A DNA stretch of 64,000 bases from Candidatus Stoquefichus sp. SB1 (GCF_001244545.1 NZ_LN852695.1:837158-901157), one strand, 5' to 3'. Shown: positions 50,711-61,946, counted from the first letter of the stretch. A program made the numbers and translations. The notes: generated by a model from the sequence alone, not told the origin.

Positions 50711-51268
50711 ATGCCAGGAATGAATGAAGAAGGTAGACGTTGGTATGTTGTCAATACATACTCAGGTCATGAAAACAAAGTTAAAGAAAATTTAGAGAAA
50801 CGTGTTGAATCAATGGGGTTACAAGATTGCTTATTTAATATTGTGATTCCTGAACATGTTGAAACAGAAATAAAAGATGGTAAGAAAATCAATAAAACAA
50901 AGAATATGTTTCCTGGTTATGTTCTTGTAGAGATGATTATGACTGATGAAGCGTGGTATGTTGTTCGTAATACCTCAGGAGTTACAGGATTTATTGGTTC
51001 TTCAGGTGGAGGTGCAAAACCTTTCCCATTACAGAATCATGAAATTGATCCTATTTTGAAAAAGATGGGTATCCAAACTTCTAAAATTGAAGTGAATTTT
51101 GAAGTAGGAGATGAAGTGAAAGTTTTATCTGGACCATTTGCAGGTAAACAGGGAAAAGTTGAATCAATTGACCAAGAAAAAGAAGTTGCAACTGTTTTGG
51201 TTGATTTCTTGGGAAATTCAACACCAATGGAAGTTGAATTAATTCAATTAGAAAAAGCAGATTTATAA
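50711..51268 (+). CDS. nusG: Transcription termination/antitermination protein NusG
   Basis: A 185-residue NusG. The NGN domain (RRWYVVNTYSGHENKVKENL, FPGYVLVEMIM, VRNTSGVTGFIG) is followed by a KOW domain (VGDEVKVLSGPFAGKQGKVESID). It binds RNA polymerase and modulates pausing and termination. It is likely coupled to secE, as its own ribosome site is weak. A terminator follows. Confidence 0.96.
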   Translation: MPGMNEEGRRWYVVNTYSGHENKVKENLEKRVESMGLQDCLFNIVIPEHVETEIKDGKKINKTKNMFPGYVLVEMIMTDEAWYVVRNTSGVTGFIGSSGGGAKPFPLQNHEIDPILKKMGIQTSKIEVNFEVGDEVKVLSGPFAGKQGKVESIDQEKEVATVLVDFLGNSTPMEVELIQLEKADL

Positions 51269-51269
51269 T

Positions 51270-51298
51270 AAAAGGTCAAATCGACCTTTTTCTTTTTT
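51270..51298 (+). terminator. Terminator after nusG
   Basis: AAAAGGTC (51270-51277) pairs with GACCTTTT (51283-51290), followed by TCTTTTTT. Confidence 0.88.
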
Positions 51299-51330
51299 GC
51301 AAAAAAGTTTGATAAATTCAATAAAAAGCC

Positions 51331-51358
51331 TTGCAATATTGAAAAGAGTGTGTATAAT
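51331..51358 (+). promoter_or_regulatory. Promoter of rplK-rplA
   Basis: TTGCAA (51331-51336), a 16-bp spacer and TATAAT (51353-51358), giving a leader of about 85 nt before rplK. Confidence 0.75.
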
Positions 51359-51365
51359 AATTAAT

Positions 51366-51435
51366 CGACGCAATATGTGTTACTATGCGTGGGAGGATTG
51401 ACATCCAACTGACCACAGCACGGACAAATTTTAAT
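51366..51435 (+). promoter_or_regulatory. rplK (L11) operon leader RNA
   Basis: The leader contains a hairpin-prone segment (ACGCAATA...TATGCGT) and the stretch GGGAGGATTGACATCC followed by ACTGACCACAGCACGGAC. This resembles the conserved leader before rplK in Firmicutes, where L1 is thought to bind a 23S rRNA-like site to repress translation. The assignment is from pattern and position. Confidence 0.55.
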
Positions 51436-51449
51436 AGGAGGTGTGTCGC

Positions 51450-51869
51450 GTGAGCAAGAAAGTCGTAAGAGTTATGAAAATTCAATTCCCAGCTGGTGGG
51501 GCAAAACCAGGTCCAGCATTAGCAGGTGCTGGTATTCAAATGCCAAAGTTCTGTACAGCTTTCAATGATCAAACAAAAGATCGTATGGGAGAAACTGTAC
51601 CAGTTGTTTTGACAATTTATGAAGATAAGAGTTTTGATTTTGTATTAAAGACTGCTCCAACTGCTGAAATGATTAAAAAAGCATGTGGAATTAAAAAAGC
51701 TGCTTCTGATGCTAAACAAACAGTTGCAACTTTATCAGCTGATAAATTAAAAGAAATCGCTGAATACAAATTAAAAGATCTTAATGCAAATGATTTAGAA
51801 GGTGCAATGAAAATTGTTGCTGGTACTGCTCGTAATATGGGTGTAAAAGTTGAAGGCTTAGATGCCTAA
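51450..51869 (+). CDS. rplK: 50S ribosomal protein L11 (divergent N-terminal loop)
   Basis: A 139-residue L11 beginning MSKKVVRVMKIQFPAGGAKPGPALAGAGI. In most bacteria this segment reads GKANPAPPVGPALGQ; here four residues (APPV) are missing, including prolines that face the thiostrepton-binding cleft. The rest (FVLKTAPTAEMIKKACGI, MKIVAGTARNMGVKVEG) is standard. L11 shapes the GTPase-associated centre and is needed for RelA activation. GTG start at 51450, 8 nt after GGAGG; the GTG at 51441 overlaps that site. The native length is about 141. Confidence 0.95.
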   Translation: MSKKVVRVMKIQFPAGGAKPGPALAGAGIQMPKFCTAFNDQTKDRMGETVPVVLTIYEDKSFDFVLKTAPTAEMIKKACGIKKAASDAKQTVATLSADKLKEIAEYKLKDLNANDLEGAMKIVAGTARNMGVKVEGLDA

Positions 51870-51892
51870 TTTAATGAAGAGGAGAAAAGAAA

Positions 51893-52573
51893 ATGGCTAA
51901 AAAAGGTAAAAGATATCAAGAAGCCGCTGCTCTTATTGAAAAAGGTAAAGCTTACCCAATTGAAGAAGCAGTTGCTTTAGTAAAGAAAACAAGTAATTTA
52001 AAATTTGATGCAAGTGTTGATGTTGTCTTTAAATTAGGATTAGACACAAGACATGCTGATCAACAATTACGTGGTGCTGTTGTATTACCACACGGTACTG
52101 GTAAAACAAAAAAAGTATTAGTTATCACTCAAGGAGCTAAAGTTGAAGAAGCAAAAGCTGCTGGAGCTGATATTGTTGGTGGAAAAGAAATCTTAGAAGA
52201 TATCCAAAAAGGATGGTTGGATTTCGAAGTTATGATTGCTACACCAGATATGATGGCTGAATTAGGAAAATTAGGACGTATTTTAGGACCTAAAGGTTTA
52301 ATGCCTAACCCTAAAACAGGAACTGTAACTATGGATGTTGCAAAAGCTGTTCAAGAAACAAAAGCTGGTAAAGTGACTTATCGTACTGACAAAGATGGTA
52401 ATGTTCATATGCCAATTGGTAAAGTATCATTTGATGATGAAAAATTAGCTGAAAACTTCAGAACAGTATTTGATTTATTAGTAAAATCAAAACCAGCTTC
52501 TGCTAAAGGAACTTATATGAAAAACGTTGTGATCTCAACGACTATGGGACCAAGCGTAAAAGTTCAAGGATAA
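51893..52573 (+). CDS. rplA: 50S ribosomal protein L1
   Basis: A 226-residue L1 ([74 protein letters not shown]). It forms the mobile L1 stalk that moves E-site tRNA and represses its own operon through a leader site. It follows rplK by 23 bp, with AGAGGAG upstream. Confidence 0.97.
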   Translation: MAKKGKRYQEAAALIEKGKAYPIEEAVALVKKTSNLKFDASVDVVFKLGLDTRHADQQLRGAVVLPHGTGKTKKVLVITQGAKVEEAKAAGADIVGGKEILEDIQKGWLDFEVMIATPDMMAELGKLGRILGPKGLMPNPKTGTVTMDVAKAVQETKAGKVTYRTDKDGNVHMPIGKVSFDDEKLAENFRTVFDLLVKSKPASAKGTYMKNVVISTTMGPSVKVQG

Positions 52574-52579
52574 GAAGCA

Positions 52580-52697
52580 AACAAAAAAGGCGCAATCAAT
52601 ATACCGTAGACAGCAACGGGGAAACCTTAATTATGTTGCCGAGGTGATATTGTCAACTCACATTGACAAACTCCCTCGTTTTTACGTGGGAGTTTTT
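52580..52697 (+). promoter_or_regulatory. L10 leader RNA with terminator (rplJ attenuator)
   Basis: The segment has the hallmark parts of the ribosomal L10 leader: CCGTAGACAGC, an ACCTTAAT stretch and TGCCGAGG, all before rplJ. It ends in a hairpin (AAACTCCC at 52668-52675 with GGGAGTTT at 52688-52695) and a T-run. A competing stem (TTGTCAA at 52650-52656 with TTGACAA at 52663-52669) overlaps that arm. Excess L10-L7/L12 would bind the leader to shut down its own synthesis. Confidence 0.88.
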
Positions 52698-52743
52698 AAC
52701 GGATATATTGTTGCATATATAAAATTTTATAGGAGGTGTAACA

Positions 52744-53259
52744 ATGTCAAAAGAAATTTTAGAGGCAAAACAACAAGTTGTAGCTGAAATTGCTGAAAAC
52801 TTAAAAAATTCACAATCAACTGTTATTGTTGAATATCGTGGATTAACTGTTGCTGATGTTACTGAATTACGTAGAACTTTAAGAGCAGAAAATGTTGGAT
52901 TTAAAGTTTACAAAAACAAATTAGTACAAAGAGCTACAGAAGAAGCAGGAATGAGCGAACTTAATGAATATCTTGTTGGTCCTAACGCAATTGCTTTTGG
53001 GCATGAAGATGCAGTGGCTCCTGCTAGAATTTTAGCAGAGTTCGCAAAAAAACACGAAGCTTTACAAATTAAAGCTGGTTATGTTGAAGGTAAATTCTTA
53101 CCTCAAGAAGAAGTTATGGCAGTAGCAAAATTACCTAATCGTGAAGGTATGTACTCAATGTTACTTGCATGTATGAAAGAACCAGTTGCAAAAGTGGCAA
53201 GAGTTATTCAAGCTGTTGCTGATGCACAAGGTGGAGACGCAGCTGAAGCTGCACAATAG
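52744..53259 (+). CDS. rplJ: 50S ribosomal protein L10
   Basis: A 171-residue L10. The N-terminal rRNA-binding part (STVIVEYRGLTVADVTELRRTLR, FKVYKNKLVQRA) is followed by a C-terminal helix that holds L7/L12 dimers. It forms the base of the GTPase stalk. AGGAGGTG precedes the start. rplL follows after 33 bp, and an L10 leader controls the pair. Confidence 0.97.
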   Translation: MSKEILEAKQQVVAEIAENLKNSQSTVIVEYRGLTVADVTELRRTLRAENVGFKVYKNKLVQRATEEAGMSELNEYLVGPNAIAFGHEDAVAPARILAEFAKKHEALQIKAGYVEGKFLPQEEVMAVAKLPNREGMYSMLLACMKEPVAKVARVIQAVADAQGGDAAEAAQ

Positions 53260-53292
53260 TTAATTTATAAAATATAAATGGAGGAAAATAAA

Positions 53293-53664
53293 ATGGCAAA
53301 ATTAACACATGAAGATATCTTAGCTTACTTAGAAGAAGCTACAATTTTAGAATTAAATGATTTAGTAAAAGCAATTGAAGAAAAATTTGATGTAACTGCT
53401 GCTGCACCTGTAGCTGTAGTTGCTAGTGATGCTGGAGCAGAAGCTGCTGCACCTGCTAATGTAACTGTTACATTAACTGATGTTGGAGCTACTAAAGTTG
53501 CAGTTATCAAAGCTGTAAGAGAAATCACAGGTTTAGGATTAGTTGAAGCTAAAGGTTTAGTTGACAAAACACCTGCTGAAATCAAAAAAGATGTTCCTGC
53601 TGAAGAAGGAGCTAAGATTAAAGAACAATTAGAAGCTGCTGGAGCAACTGTAGAAGTTAAATAA
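53293..53664 (+). CDS. rplL: 50S ribosomal protein L7/L12
   Basis: A 123-residue L7/L12 with an N-terminal dimer domain ([24 protein letters not shown]), an Ala-rich hinge and the factor-binding C-terminal domain ([23 protein letters not shown]). The start at 53293 is used because the earlier ATG at 53278 lies just before the GGAGG that serves it. A strong terminator follows. Confidence 0.97.
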   Translation: MAKLTHEDILAYLEEATILELNDLVKAIEEKFDVTAAAPVAVVASDAGAEAAAPANVTVTLTDVGATKVAVIKAVREITGLGLVEAKGLVDKTPAEIKKDVPAEEGAKIKEQLEAAGATVEVK

Positions 53665-53677
53665 TTGTTGAATGAAT

Positions 53678-53703
53678 AGAGCCCTTATCAAGGGCTCTTT
53701 TTT
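53678..53703 (+). terminator. Terminator after rplL
   Basis: AGAGCCCTT (53678-53686) pairs with AAGGGCTCT (53690-53698), loop ATC, then T6. The strong GC stem is typical. Confidence 0.93.
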
Positions 53704-53714
53704 AAGGAGAAAAA

Positions 53715-54308
53715 ATGGCACACTATTATACAAATAATGTCGATTTAAAATCTCAAGAAACACATATTCCTTTTCTTTATCGAAAACATCAATTGACTTT
53801 CATAAGTGATTTTGGTGTTTTCTCTAAGGAACGGGTAGATTATGGATCACGTGTTCTTCTAGAAAGCATAAATATATCTCAGCAACAATTAACATTATTA
53901 GATGTTGGATGTGGATATGGAACATTGGGAATTGCTTTAAAAAAAGAATATCCTTGGCTAAATGTTCAGATGGTTGATGTGAATGAGAGAGCTATTCATC
54001 TTGCTAAAGAATCCGCAAAATATAATGGAGTAGATGATGTAAGTATTTATTTAAGCCATTGTTATGAAAATGTTCATGATTCATTTGATGTGATTGTTTC
54101 TAATCCGCCTATTAGAGCGGGGAAGAAAGTTGTTTTTGAAATTTTAGAAAAGGCATATGATCATTTGAATCCTGATGGTGAATTAATTGTTGTGATTCAA
54201 AAAAAGCAAGGAGCACCTTCAGCGAAAAAGAAGATGGAAGATGTTTTTGGAAATTGTGAGATTTTAAAGAGAGATAAAGGCTATTTTGTTTTAAAAGCCG
54301 TGAAATAA
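53715..54308 (+). CDS. RsmC/YbxB-like class I methyltransferase
   Basis: A 197-residue SAM-dependent methyltransferase with motif I LLDVGCGYGTLGIAL, acidic motif II VDVNERAIHLA and the NPPI motif (VIVSNPPIRAGKKVV) of N-methyltransferases acting on guanine or adenine. YbxB/RsmC relatives modify 16S rRNA. It lies between rplL and rpoB, exactly where ybxB lies in Bacillus. AAGGAG precedes the start. Transcription is probably by read-through past the rplL terminator. Confidence 0.92.
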   Translation: MAHYYTNNVDLKSQETHIPFLYRKHQLTFISDFGVFSKERVDYGSRVLLESINISQQQLTLLDVGCGYGTLGIALKKEYPWLNVQMVDVNERAIHLAKESAKYNGVDDVSIYLSHCYENVHDSFDVIVSNPPIRAGKKVVFEILEKAYDHLNPDGELIVVIQKKQGAPSAKKKMEDVFGNCEILKRDKGYFVLKAVK

Positions 54309-54346
54309 CACTACTTTTTATATGTTCAAAAGAAATTTTGAAATTT

Positions 54347-54389
54347 TTGATTTGGTATTGACTTCAACTAGTCTCTATGCTAGTATAAT
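54347..54389 (+). promoter_or_regulatory. Probable rpoB promoter region
   Basis: TATAAT lies at 54384-54389. The TTGACT at 54358-54363 is 20 bp upstream, longer than usual, so the true -35 is uncertain. The stretch TTTGGTATTGACTTCAACTA nearly repeats the rpsL promoter spacer (TTTGGTATTGATTCAACTA). A small inverted repeat ACTAG/CTAGT surrounds the gap. Confidence 0.5.
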
Positions 54390-54475
54390 ACAATGCCTAC
54401 TCATGTATAAAAAGCAGTGTTTTTCATTATGCTTTGAAGTGGAGATAGAGATAATTAATAAGGAGTGAAGCGGAC

Positions 54476-57400
54476 TTGGAAAAGAATGTAACTCAAGTAA
54501 AAAGTCGTATTAATCGTCGCAATTATTCGAGAATTAGTGGTTCTTTAGAATTACCTAATTTGGTAGAAATTCAGACAAATTCTTATGATTGGTTTAAGAA
54601 TGAGGGAATTAAAGAAGTTTTTAATGATGTTTATCCAATTAGCAATTTCAATGAAACATTAACTTTGGAATTTGTTGATTGCCGTTTTGATGAGCCAAAA
54701 TATTCAGTGGATGAAGCAAAGGATAGAGATGCTAACTACTCAGCACCAATTCGTGCGACTCTTCGTTTGGTTAATAACGGAACAGGAGAAATTAAAGAAA
54801 ATGAAGTATTTATGGGTGATTTCCCATTAATGACAGATTCAGGAACTTTTATTATCAATGGTGCAGAACGTGTTATTGTTTCACAATTAGTACGTTCACC
54901 AGGAGCCTATTTTGCTGATGCAATGGATAAAAGTGGGAAAACTGTGTTTACAGGAAGTGTTATTCCTTCAAGAGGAACATGGTTAGAATTTGAAAATGAT
55001 GCAAAAGATGTTTTAAATGTACGTATTGACCGTACACGTAAGATTCCTGGAACAATTCTTTTGCGTGCTTTAGGATTAAGCAGTGATGAAGAAATTATTG
55101 AAGTTTTAGGTGATCATGAGTTTATCAGAAATACCTTAGCAAAAGATACAACTCATAACACTGATGAAGCATTAATTGAAATTTATAACAAATTAAGACC
55201 TGGTGAACCAGCAACATTAGAGGGTGCAAATACGCTATTATTTGCAAAGTTTTTTGATGCTAAAAGATATGATCTTGCGCGTGCTGGACGTTTTAAGCTA
55301 GGTAAAAAATTAAGTTTATTAGATCGTATTACAAATCGTGTTTTGGCTGAGGATGTTAAGGATGTAGATGGTCACGTTGTGATGAGTGAAGGAACTTTAT
55401 TAACAAAAGATAAAGTTGACATTTTAGCACCAGTTTTTGCAGCGGGAGCACATTGTGTTGATGTTAAAACAAATGATTTCTTAGAGTCTCATGGAAGAAT
55501 TCAAGTGATTGAAGTCTATGTAGATGAGTCTAAATCAAAGAAAATGAAAGTTGTGGGAACGGATTTATCATTGGATTGTAAATTTATTACAATTTCAGAT
55601 ATGTTAGCAGCTTATTCATATATGCTTAATCTTGTTGATATTTATGATTCATTGGATTTAGCGAGTGACGATAGAGTCAATTTAATGAGCCGTATTGGTT
55701 TATTAGATGATATTGATCATTTAGGAAATAGACGTGTTCGTTCTGTTGGTGAGTTAATTCAAAATCAATTTAGAATTGGTTTATCAAGAATGGAAAGAGT
55801 TGTTAAAGAAAGAATGTCATTATCAGAAGTTGATAGTGTAACACCACAATCATTAACAAACATTCGTCCTTTAACAGCGGCTATGAAAGAGTTCTTTTCA
55901 TCTTCACAATTATCTCAGTTTATGGATCAAATCAATCCATTAGCTGAGTTAACAAATAAACGTCGTTTATCTGCATTAGGTCCTGGTGGTTTATCAAGAG
56001 ATCGTGCTGGATATGAAGTCCGTGATGTCCATGCATCTCACTATGGACGTATTTGTCCAATTGAAACACCTGAAGGTCCTAACATCGGGCTGATTTCAAC
56101 ATTGGCTTCTTATGCAAAAATAAATAAATATGGATTTATTGAAACACCTTATCGTAAAGTTAACGATAGTATTATTGACGAAAGTGATGTACGTTATTTA
56201 ACAGCTGATGAGGAAAAGAATTATATTATTGCCCAAGCAAAGGTGAAAATTGGGGAAAATGGAGAAATCTTAGATGAACAGGTTATTGCTCGTCATTTAG
56301 GTGAAAACATTATGGCTAAGCCTAGTGAAGTTGATTTTATTGACATTTCTCCAAAACAGATCGTTTCAGTTGCAACTTCATGTATTCCATTCTTGGAAAA
56401 CGATGATGCGACACGTGCCTTAATGGGTGCCAACATGCAACGTCAGGCAGTTCCATTATTAAAACCACATACACCATTTGTTGGAACAGGTATGGAATAT
56501 CAGGCTGCAAGAGATTCAGGAGCAGCAGTTGTTGCTAAAAAAGATGGTATTGTCACATATGTTGATGCAAAGAAAATTATCGTTGAAGAAGATACTGGAC
56601 CACATCGTTATCGTTTGACTAAATTTGCGATTTCAAATGCTGGAACATGTATTAATCATCGACCAATTGTTAAAACTGGTGATAAGGTATTGAAAGGTCA
56701 GATTCTTGCTGATGGTCCATCTATGGAACAGGGAGAATTAGCATTAGGTCAAAACGTTTTAGTTGGTTTCATGACATGGAATGGATATAATTATGAAGAT
56801 GCTGTTATCATGTCTGAAAGATTAGTTAAAGAAGATGTTTATACATCTGTTCATATTGAAGAATATAGTATTGAATGTCGTGATACAAAGTTAGGCCCAG
56901 AAGAAATCACAAGAGATATTCCTAACGTTGGTGAAGAAGCTCGTAAAAATCTTAATAGTGAAGGTATTATTATGATTGGGGCTGAGGTAAAAGAAGGAGA
57001 TATCTTAGTTGGTAAGGTGACTCCAAAAGGACAAGCGGAATTATCTGCAGAAGAAAAATTGTTATTGGCAATCTTTGGTGAAAAGTCAAGAGAAGTCAAA
57101 GATAATTCATTAAGAGTTCCACATGGTGGTGCTGGTATTGTTCATGATATTAAAGTGTTTGAAAGAAAAAAAGGTGATGAATTACAGCCAGGTGTTAATA
57201 AGGTTGTAAAAGTCTACATCGTTCAAAAACGTAAAATCTCTGAAGGGGATAAAATGGCTGGTCGTCATGGTAATAAAGGGGTTATCTCTAAAATATTACC
57301 AATCGAAGATATGCCTCATTTAGAAGATGGAACTGTTTTGGATATTATGTTAAATCCATTAGGGGTACCATCTCGTATGAACATTGGACAAGTTCTTGAG

Positions 57401-58138
57401 TTGCATTTAGGTTATGCAGCAAGAGAATTAGGAATGTATTTTGCAACACCTGCCTTTGATGGTATTAATGCCAAAGATTTGGAAAACATCATGAAAGAAG
57501 CAGGAATGCCAGTGGATGGAAAACAACCTGTTATTTCTGGTCGTACTGGTGAATATTTTGATTCTAAGGTTTCTGTTGGTGTTATGTATATGATTAAATT
57601 GGCTCACATGGTTGATGATAAATTACATGCAAGATCAGTTGGACCATACTCATTAGTTACACAACAGCCACTTGGTGGTAAAGCTCAAAATGGTGGGCAA
57701 AGATTTGGAGAAATGGAAGTTTGGGCTCTTGAAGCATATGGTGCTGCTTACACATTACGCGAAATCTTGACTGTGAAGTCAGATGATGTTGTTGGACGTG
57801 TGAAAACATATGAAGCCATTGTCAAGGGACAAAAATTACCAGAACCAGGATTACCAGAATCATTTAGAGTTTTAAAGAAAGAATTACAAGCCTTAGCATT
57901 AGACATTCAAATGTTAGATGAAGAAGGTCATGAATTAGATGAAAGAAAGATTGAAGATGAAGAACGTCGTTTCCCTACTTCAATTGATACAACTCCAGAA
58001 CCTGAAGAAGCAACTCAAGAAGTTGTGGAAGAAGAGGTTGAAGGAGATTTCACTGAAGAAGATGAATCATTTGATGATTTAGATTCAGTCATCGATGATC
58101 TCTTTACTGATGATGAAGAAGAAAGTAACGAAGAATAG
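54476..58138 (+). CDS. rpoB: RNA polymerase beta subunit
   Basis: A 1220-residue beta subunit. Conserved blocks include the rifampicin region [18 protein letters not shown], then [44 protein letters not shown] and [25 protein letters not shown]. Within the rifampicin site, residue 494 is Asn, where E. coli has His526. The C-terminus is a long acidic tail. TTG start preceded by AGGAGTG at 9 nt. rpoC starts 13 bp after the stop. The catalytic core is complete. Confidence 0.97.
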   Translation: MEKNVTQVKSRINRRNYSRISGSLELPNLVEIQTNSYDWFKNEGIKEVFNDVYPISNFNETLTLEFVDCRFDEPKYSVDEAKDRDANYSAPIRATLRLVNNGTGEIKENEVFMGDFPLMTDSGTFIINGAERVIVSQLVRSPGAYFADAMDKSGKTVFTGSVIPSRGTWLEFENDAKDVLNVRIDRTRKIPGTILLRALGLSSDEEIIEVLGDHEFIRNTLAKDTTHNTDEALIEIYNKLRPGEPATLEGANTLLFAKFFDAKRYDLARAGRFKLGKKLSLLDRITNRVLAEDVKDVDGHVVMSEGTLLTKDKVDILAPVFAAGAHCVDVKTNDFLESHGRIQVIEVYVDESKSKKMKVVGTDLSLDCKFITISDMLAAYSYMLNLVDIYDSLDLASDDRVNLMSRIGLLDDIDHLGNRRVRSVGELIQNQFRIGLSRMERVVKERMSLSEVDSVTPQSLTNIRPLTAAMKEFFSSSQLSQFMDQINPLAELTNKRRLSALGPGGLSRDRAGYEVRDVHASHYGRICPIETPEGPNIGLISTLASYAKINKYGFIETPYRKVNDSIIDESDVRYLTADEEKNYIIAQAKVKIGENGEILDEQVIARHLGENIMAKPSEVDFIDISPKQIVSVATSCIPFLENDDATRALMGANMQRQAVPLLKPHTPFVGTGMEYQAARDSGAAVVAKKDGIVTYVDAKKIIVEEDTGPHRYRLTKFAISNAGTCINHRPIVKTGDKVLKGQILADGPSMEQGELALGQNVLVGFMTWNGYNYEDAVIMSERLVKEDVYTSVHIEEYSIECRDTKLGPEEITRDIPNVGEEARKNLNSEGIIMIGAEVKEGDILVGKVTPKGQAELSAEEKLLLAIFGEKSREVKDNSLRVPHGGAGIVHDIKVFERKKGDELQPGVNKVVKVYIVQKRKISEGDKMAGRHGNKGVISKILPIEDMPHLEDGTVLDIMLNPLGVPSRMNIGQVLELHLGYAARELGMYFATPAFDGINAKDLENIMKEAGMPVDGKQPVISGRTGEYFDSKVSVGVMYMIKLAHMVDDKLHARSVGPYSLVTQQPLGGKAQNGGQRFGEMEVWALEAYGAAYTLREILTVKSDDVVGRVKTYEAIVKGQKLPEPGLPESFRVLKKELQALALDIQMLDEEGHELDERKIEDEERRFPTSIDTTPEPEEATQEVVEEEVEGDFTEEDESFDDLDSVIDDLFTDDEEESNEE

Positions 58139-58151
58139 GAGGAAACAATGA

Positions 58152-61100
58152 ATGGCAGATGTCAATAACTTTTCAGCAATCCAAATTGGATTAGCTTCTC
58201 CAGAAAAAATTCGTGAATGGTCTTATGGTGAAGTTAAAAAACCTGAAACTATTAATTATCGTTCTCAAAAACCAGAAAAAGATGGTCTATTCTGTGAAAG
58301 AATCTTTGGACCATCTAAGGATTGGGAATGTAGTTGTGGAAAATATAAGAAAGTCAGATATAAAGGTGTAGTCTGTGATCGTTGCGGTGTTGAAGTTACA
58401 AAATCTTCAGTGCGTCGTGAACGAATGGGACATATTGAATTAGCAACACCAGTTGCTCATATCTGGTATTTAAAGGGGATTCCTTCAAGAATGGGACTTA
58501 TTCTTGATATGTCTCCAAAACAATTAGAGGAAATTATTTATTTCGTATCTTATGTTGTGACTGATAAAGGAAGTACTCCATTAGAGTATAAACAAGTTTT
58601 ATCAGAAAGAGATTATCGTAACTGTTATGAAAAATTCGGACATCAGTTTGAAGCAAAGACTGGTGCAGAAGCGATTAAGATTTTACTTCAAAAAGTTGAT
58701 CTTGATGAAGAATTTGAAACTGTTACAAAAGAACTAAAAGAAGCACAAGGGCAAAGACGTGCAAAATTATTAAAGAGATTAGAGGCTATTGAAGCTTTTA
58801 GAACTTCTCAAAATCAACCTGAATGGATGATTCTTGATGTTCTTCCAGTTATACCACCTGATTTACGTCCAATGTTACAGTTGGATGGTGGACGTTTTGC
58901 AACAAGTGATTTAAATGATTTATATAGACGTGTTATTACACGTAATAATCGTTTAAAGAAATTATTAGAACTTGGAACACCATCAATTATCGTACAAAAT
59001 GAAAAACGTATGTTACAAGAAGCTGTTGATGCTTTGATTGATAATGGTCGTCGTTCTAAACCAATCACTGGTGCTGGTGGTAGACCTTTAAAATCTTTAA
59101 GTCATACATTAAAAGGAAAACAAGGTCGTTTCCGTCAAAACTTACTTGGAAAACGTGTTGACTATTCAGGACGTTCAGTTATCGCAGTTGGTCCAGATTT
59201 AAAAATGTATCAATGTGGTATTCCACGTGAAATGGCATTGAATTTATTTAAACCATTTGTTATTAGTGGATTAGTAAGAGAACAGATTGCTACAAATATT
59301 AAGGCTGCTGAGCGTTTAATTGATAAAATGGATGATGCGATTTGGCCAATCGTTGAAGAAGTTATTAAAGAACATCCAGTCTTATTGAACCGTGCGCCAA
59401 CACTTCATAGATTAGGTATCCAAGCATTCGAACCTAAATTAGTAGAAGGACGTGCAATTCGTTTGCACCCATTGGTTACACCAGCATTCAATGCCGATTT
59501 CGATGGTGACCAAATGGCTGTCCATGTACCTTTAGGTGAGGAAGCAATTCAAGAAGCAAGACAATTAATGTTAGGATCAGGAAATATCTTAGGTCCTAAA
59601 GATGGAAAACCAATCGTTACACCTTCTCAGGATATGGTGTTAGGAAATTATTACTTAACATTAGAAGAAGCTGGTAAGATTGGTGAAGGAACTGTTTTTG
59701 CAGATGTGAATGAAGCTTTAATGGCATATGATGCAAAAGCTGTTCATTTACACACAAGAGTTGCTATTAGAGGAAAATCTTTAAATAATAAAACATTTAA
59801 TGATGTTCAAAATAATAGTTACTTAATTACAACTGTTGGAAAGATTATCTTTAATCAGATCTTTGATGGGAATTTCCCATTTATCAACGATCCAAGTAAA
59901 GAAAACTTAGAAGCAACACCAGATAAATATTTTGTTCCAATGGGAACTGATATTAAGCAACATATTGCTCAGCAACCTATTATTAAACCATTAGGTAAAA
60001 AAGCATTAGGAAATATTATTGATGAAGCTTTCAAATTAAATAAAACAACTGAAATTACTGCGATGCTTGATAAATTAAAAGATCAGGGATTCTATTATTC
60101 TACTATTGCCGGAATTACTGTTTCTGTTTATGATATTCAAGTTCCACAAAGTAAGTATGTTTTATTTGAAAAAGCTGATGATAAACTAGAAGTGATTAAA
60201 AAATTATATCGTAAAGGTAAATTAACAGAAGAAGAAAGAAAGAATACAGTCGTTAAACTTTGGGAAAGTGTTAAAGATGAAGTTCAAGGTGTCGTTAAAG
60301 AAGAATTCGAAGCTGATACTAAGAATCCAATCTTCATCATGTCTGACTCAGGAGCCCGTGGTAATATCTCTAACTTTACACAGTTGGTAGGTATGCGTGG
60401 ATTGATGTCAAACCCTAAAGGGGAAACAATTGAGTTGCCTATTAAATCTTCATTTAGAGAAGGTTTAACAGCATCAGAATTCTTTATTTCTACCCATGGT
60501 GCCCGTAAAGGTTCTACTGATACTGCCTTAAAGACTGCCGATTCAGGATATTTAACAAGACGTTTAGTAGACGTTGCACAAGAAGTTATTATTACAGAAG
60601 ATGACTGTGGAACAGACCGTGGATTTATGGTTACTGAATTATATAACACATCAGATAATTCAATTATCGTACCTTTATATGATAGATTGGTTGGACGTTA
60701 TTCTCAAAAAGATATTGTTCATCCAGTTACTGGTGAAATTATCATTAAAGCTGGCGAAATTATGACGGAAACAACTGCTAAAGATGTCACTGATGCAGGA
60801 ATCAAAGAAGTGGAAATAAGATCTGTTCTTGGATGTAAAGCTAAAGGTGGAATCTGTAGAAAATGTTATGGTCGTAACTTAGCAACTGGTGAAAAAGTAG
60901 AATTAGGTGAAGCTATTGGTATTATGGCTGCCCAATCTATTGGTGAACCAGGTACACAGTTAACAATGCGTACATTCCACATGGGTGGAGTTGCTGGTGG
61001 TGCTGATATTACTCAAGGTTTACCACGTATTCAAGAGTTGTTTGAAGCAAGAAATCCAAAAGCAAAATCTATTATTTCTGAAATTGAAGGTGAAGTTTCT

Positions 61101-61847
61101 AATATCATTGATAACAATGGACGTGCTGAAGTTGTTGTCTCTAACTTACTTGAAACAAAGAGTTACTTGGCTCCATATGGTGCTAAATTAAGAGTTTCTG
61201 TAGGAGATAGTGTTGGTATTGGTTCTAAGATTACTGAAGGATCTATTGATCCTAAAGAGTTATTAGCAGTTGCTGATGTCGAAGCTGTTGAAAATTATAT
61301 CTTAAAAGAAGTTCAAAAGGTTTATCGTTTACAAGGTATTGAAATTTCTGATAAACATATCGAAGTTATCATTCGTCAAATGTTGAAGAAAATTCGTATT
61401 GTTGAAGGCGGAGATACTGGGGCTTTACCAGGAACTCATGTCAATGTTCAAAAATTTACAGAATTAAATAAAGATGTTTTAAAGAATGGAAAACATCCAG
61501 CTGTAGGTAGACCTATCTTATTAGGTATTACAAAAGCATCATTGGAAACAGAATCATTCTTATCTGCCGCATCATTCCAGGAAACAACAAAAATCTTAAC
61601 TGATGCAGCAATCAAAGGTAAAGTTGATACATTAACTGGTCTTAAAGAAAATGTTATTATTGGTAAATTATTACCAGCAGGTACAGGTTTAAGAGGACCA
61701 TTAAAATCTCCTGAAACAATTGCTAGAGAAGAAGAGGAAGCACGTAAGGAAAAAGAATTGGAAGAAGCTGAAAAATTAGAAGCGGAAACACTTTCTGAAG
61801 ACTTATTGAGTACTGATTCAGAAGAGCAATTTGCAGGTATGGAATAA
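58152..61847 (+). CDS. rpoC: RNA polymerase beta-prime subunit
   Basis: A 1231-residue beta-prime subunit. It has the N-terminal zinc ribbon ([20 protein letters not shown]), the catalytic loop [12 protein letters not shown], the second zinc motif (CGTDRG...[14 protein letters not shown]) and the trigger-loop region [16 protein letters not shown]. It ends in an acidic, Glu-rich tail. It starts at the ATG at 58152, with GGAGG upstream, and closes the rpoBC operon with a terminator. The L7Ae-like gene usually found between rpoC and rpsL is missing. Confidence 0.97.
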   Translation: MADVNNFSAIQIGLASPEKIREWSYGEVKKPETINYRSQKPEKDGLFCERIFGPSKDWECSCGKYKKVRYKGVVCDRCGVEVTKSSVRRERMGHIELATPVAHIWYLKGIPSRMGLILDMSPKQLEEIIYFVSYVVTDKGSTPLEYKQVLSERDYRNCYEKFGHQFEAKTGAEAIKILLQKVDLDEEFETVTKELKEAQGQRRAKLLKRLEAIEAFRTSQNQPEWMILDVLPVIPPDLRPMLQLDGGRFATSDLNDLYRRVITRNNRLKKLLELGTPSIIVQNEKRMLQEAVDALIDNGRRSKPITGAGGRPLKSLSHTLKGKQGRFRQNLLGKRVDYSGRSVIAVGPDLKMYQCGIPREMALNLFKPFVISGLVREQIATNIKAAERLIDKMDDAIWPIVEEVIKEHPVLLNRAPTLHRLGIQAFEPKLVEGRAIRLHPLVTPAFNADFDGDQMAVHVPLGEEAIQEARQLMLGSGNILGPKDGKPIVTPSQDMVLGNYYLTLEEAGKIGEGTVFADVNEALMAYDAKAVHLHTRVAIRGKSLNNKTFNDVQNNSYLITTVGKIIFNQIFDGNFPFINDPSKENLEATPDKYFVPMGTDIKQHIAQQPIIKPLGKKALGNIIDEAFKLNKTTEITAMLDKLKDQGFYYSTIAGITVSVYDIQVPQSKYVLFEKADDKLEVIKKLYRKGKLTEEERKNTVVKLWESVKDEVQGVVKEEFEADTKNPIFIMSDSGARGNISNFTQLVGMRGLMSNPKGETIELPIKSSFREGLTASEFFISTHGARKGSTDTALKTADSGYLTRRLVDVAQEVIITEDDCGTDRGFMVTELYNTSDNSIIVPLYDRLVGRYSQKDIVHPVTGEIIIKAGEIMTETTAKDVTDAGIKEVEIRSVLGCKAKGGICRKCYGRNLATGEKVELGEAIGIMAAQSIGEPGTQLTMRTFHMGGVAGGADITQGLPRIQELFEARNPKAKSIISEIEGEVSNIIDNNGRAEVVVSNLLETKSYLAPYGAKLRVSVGDSVGIGSKITEGSIDPKELLAVADVEAVENYILKEVQKVYRLQGIEISDKHIEVIIRQMLKKIRIVEGGDTGALPGTHVNVQKFTELNKDVLKNGKHPAVGRPILLGITKASLETESFLSAASFQETTKILTDAAIKGKVDTLTGLKENVIIGKLLPAGTGLRGPLKSPETIAREEEEARKEKELEEAEKLEAETLSEDLLSTDSEEQFAGME

Positions 61848-61852
61848 CACAT

Positions 61853-61885
61853 AAAGAGTAAGGTGACTTACTCTTTTGTTATTTT
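61853..61885 (+). terminator. Terminator after rpoC
   Basis: AAAGAGTAAG (61853-61862) pairs with CTTACTCTTT (61867-61876) around GTGA, followed by a T-rich stretch. Confidence 0.85.
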
Positions 61886-61917
61886 TGTTGATGAATTCAA
61901 TATTTTTTAAAAAACTG

Positions 61918-61946
61918 TTGACATTTGGTATTGATTCAACTATAAT
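61918..61946 (+). promoter_or_regulatory. Strong rpsL (str operon) promoter
   Basis: A perfect TTGACA (61918-61923), a 17-bp spacer and a perfect TATAAT (61941-61946). The leader to rpsL is about 85 nt and holds no recognised motif. Confidence 0.9.

Noticed and set aside
53325-53585. 86-residue minus-strand ORF opposite rplL
   Set aside because: An Ala/Thr-rich mirror of the Ala-rich L7/L12 gene with no start signal.
60284-60649. 121-residue minus-strand ORF opposite rpoC
   Set aside because: Antisense shadow of a conserved rpoC block, without a start signal.
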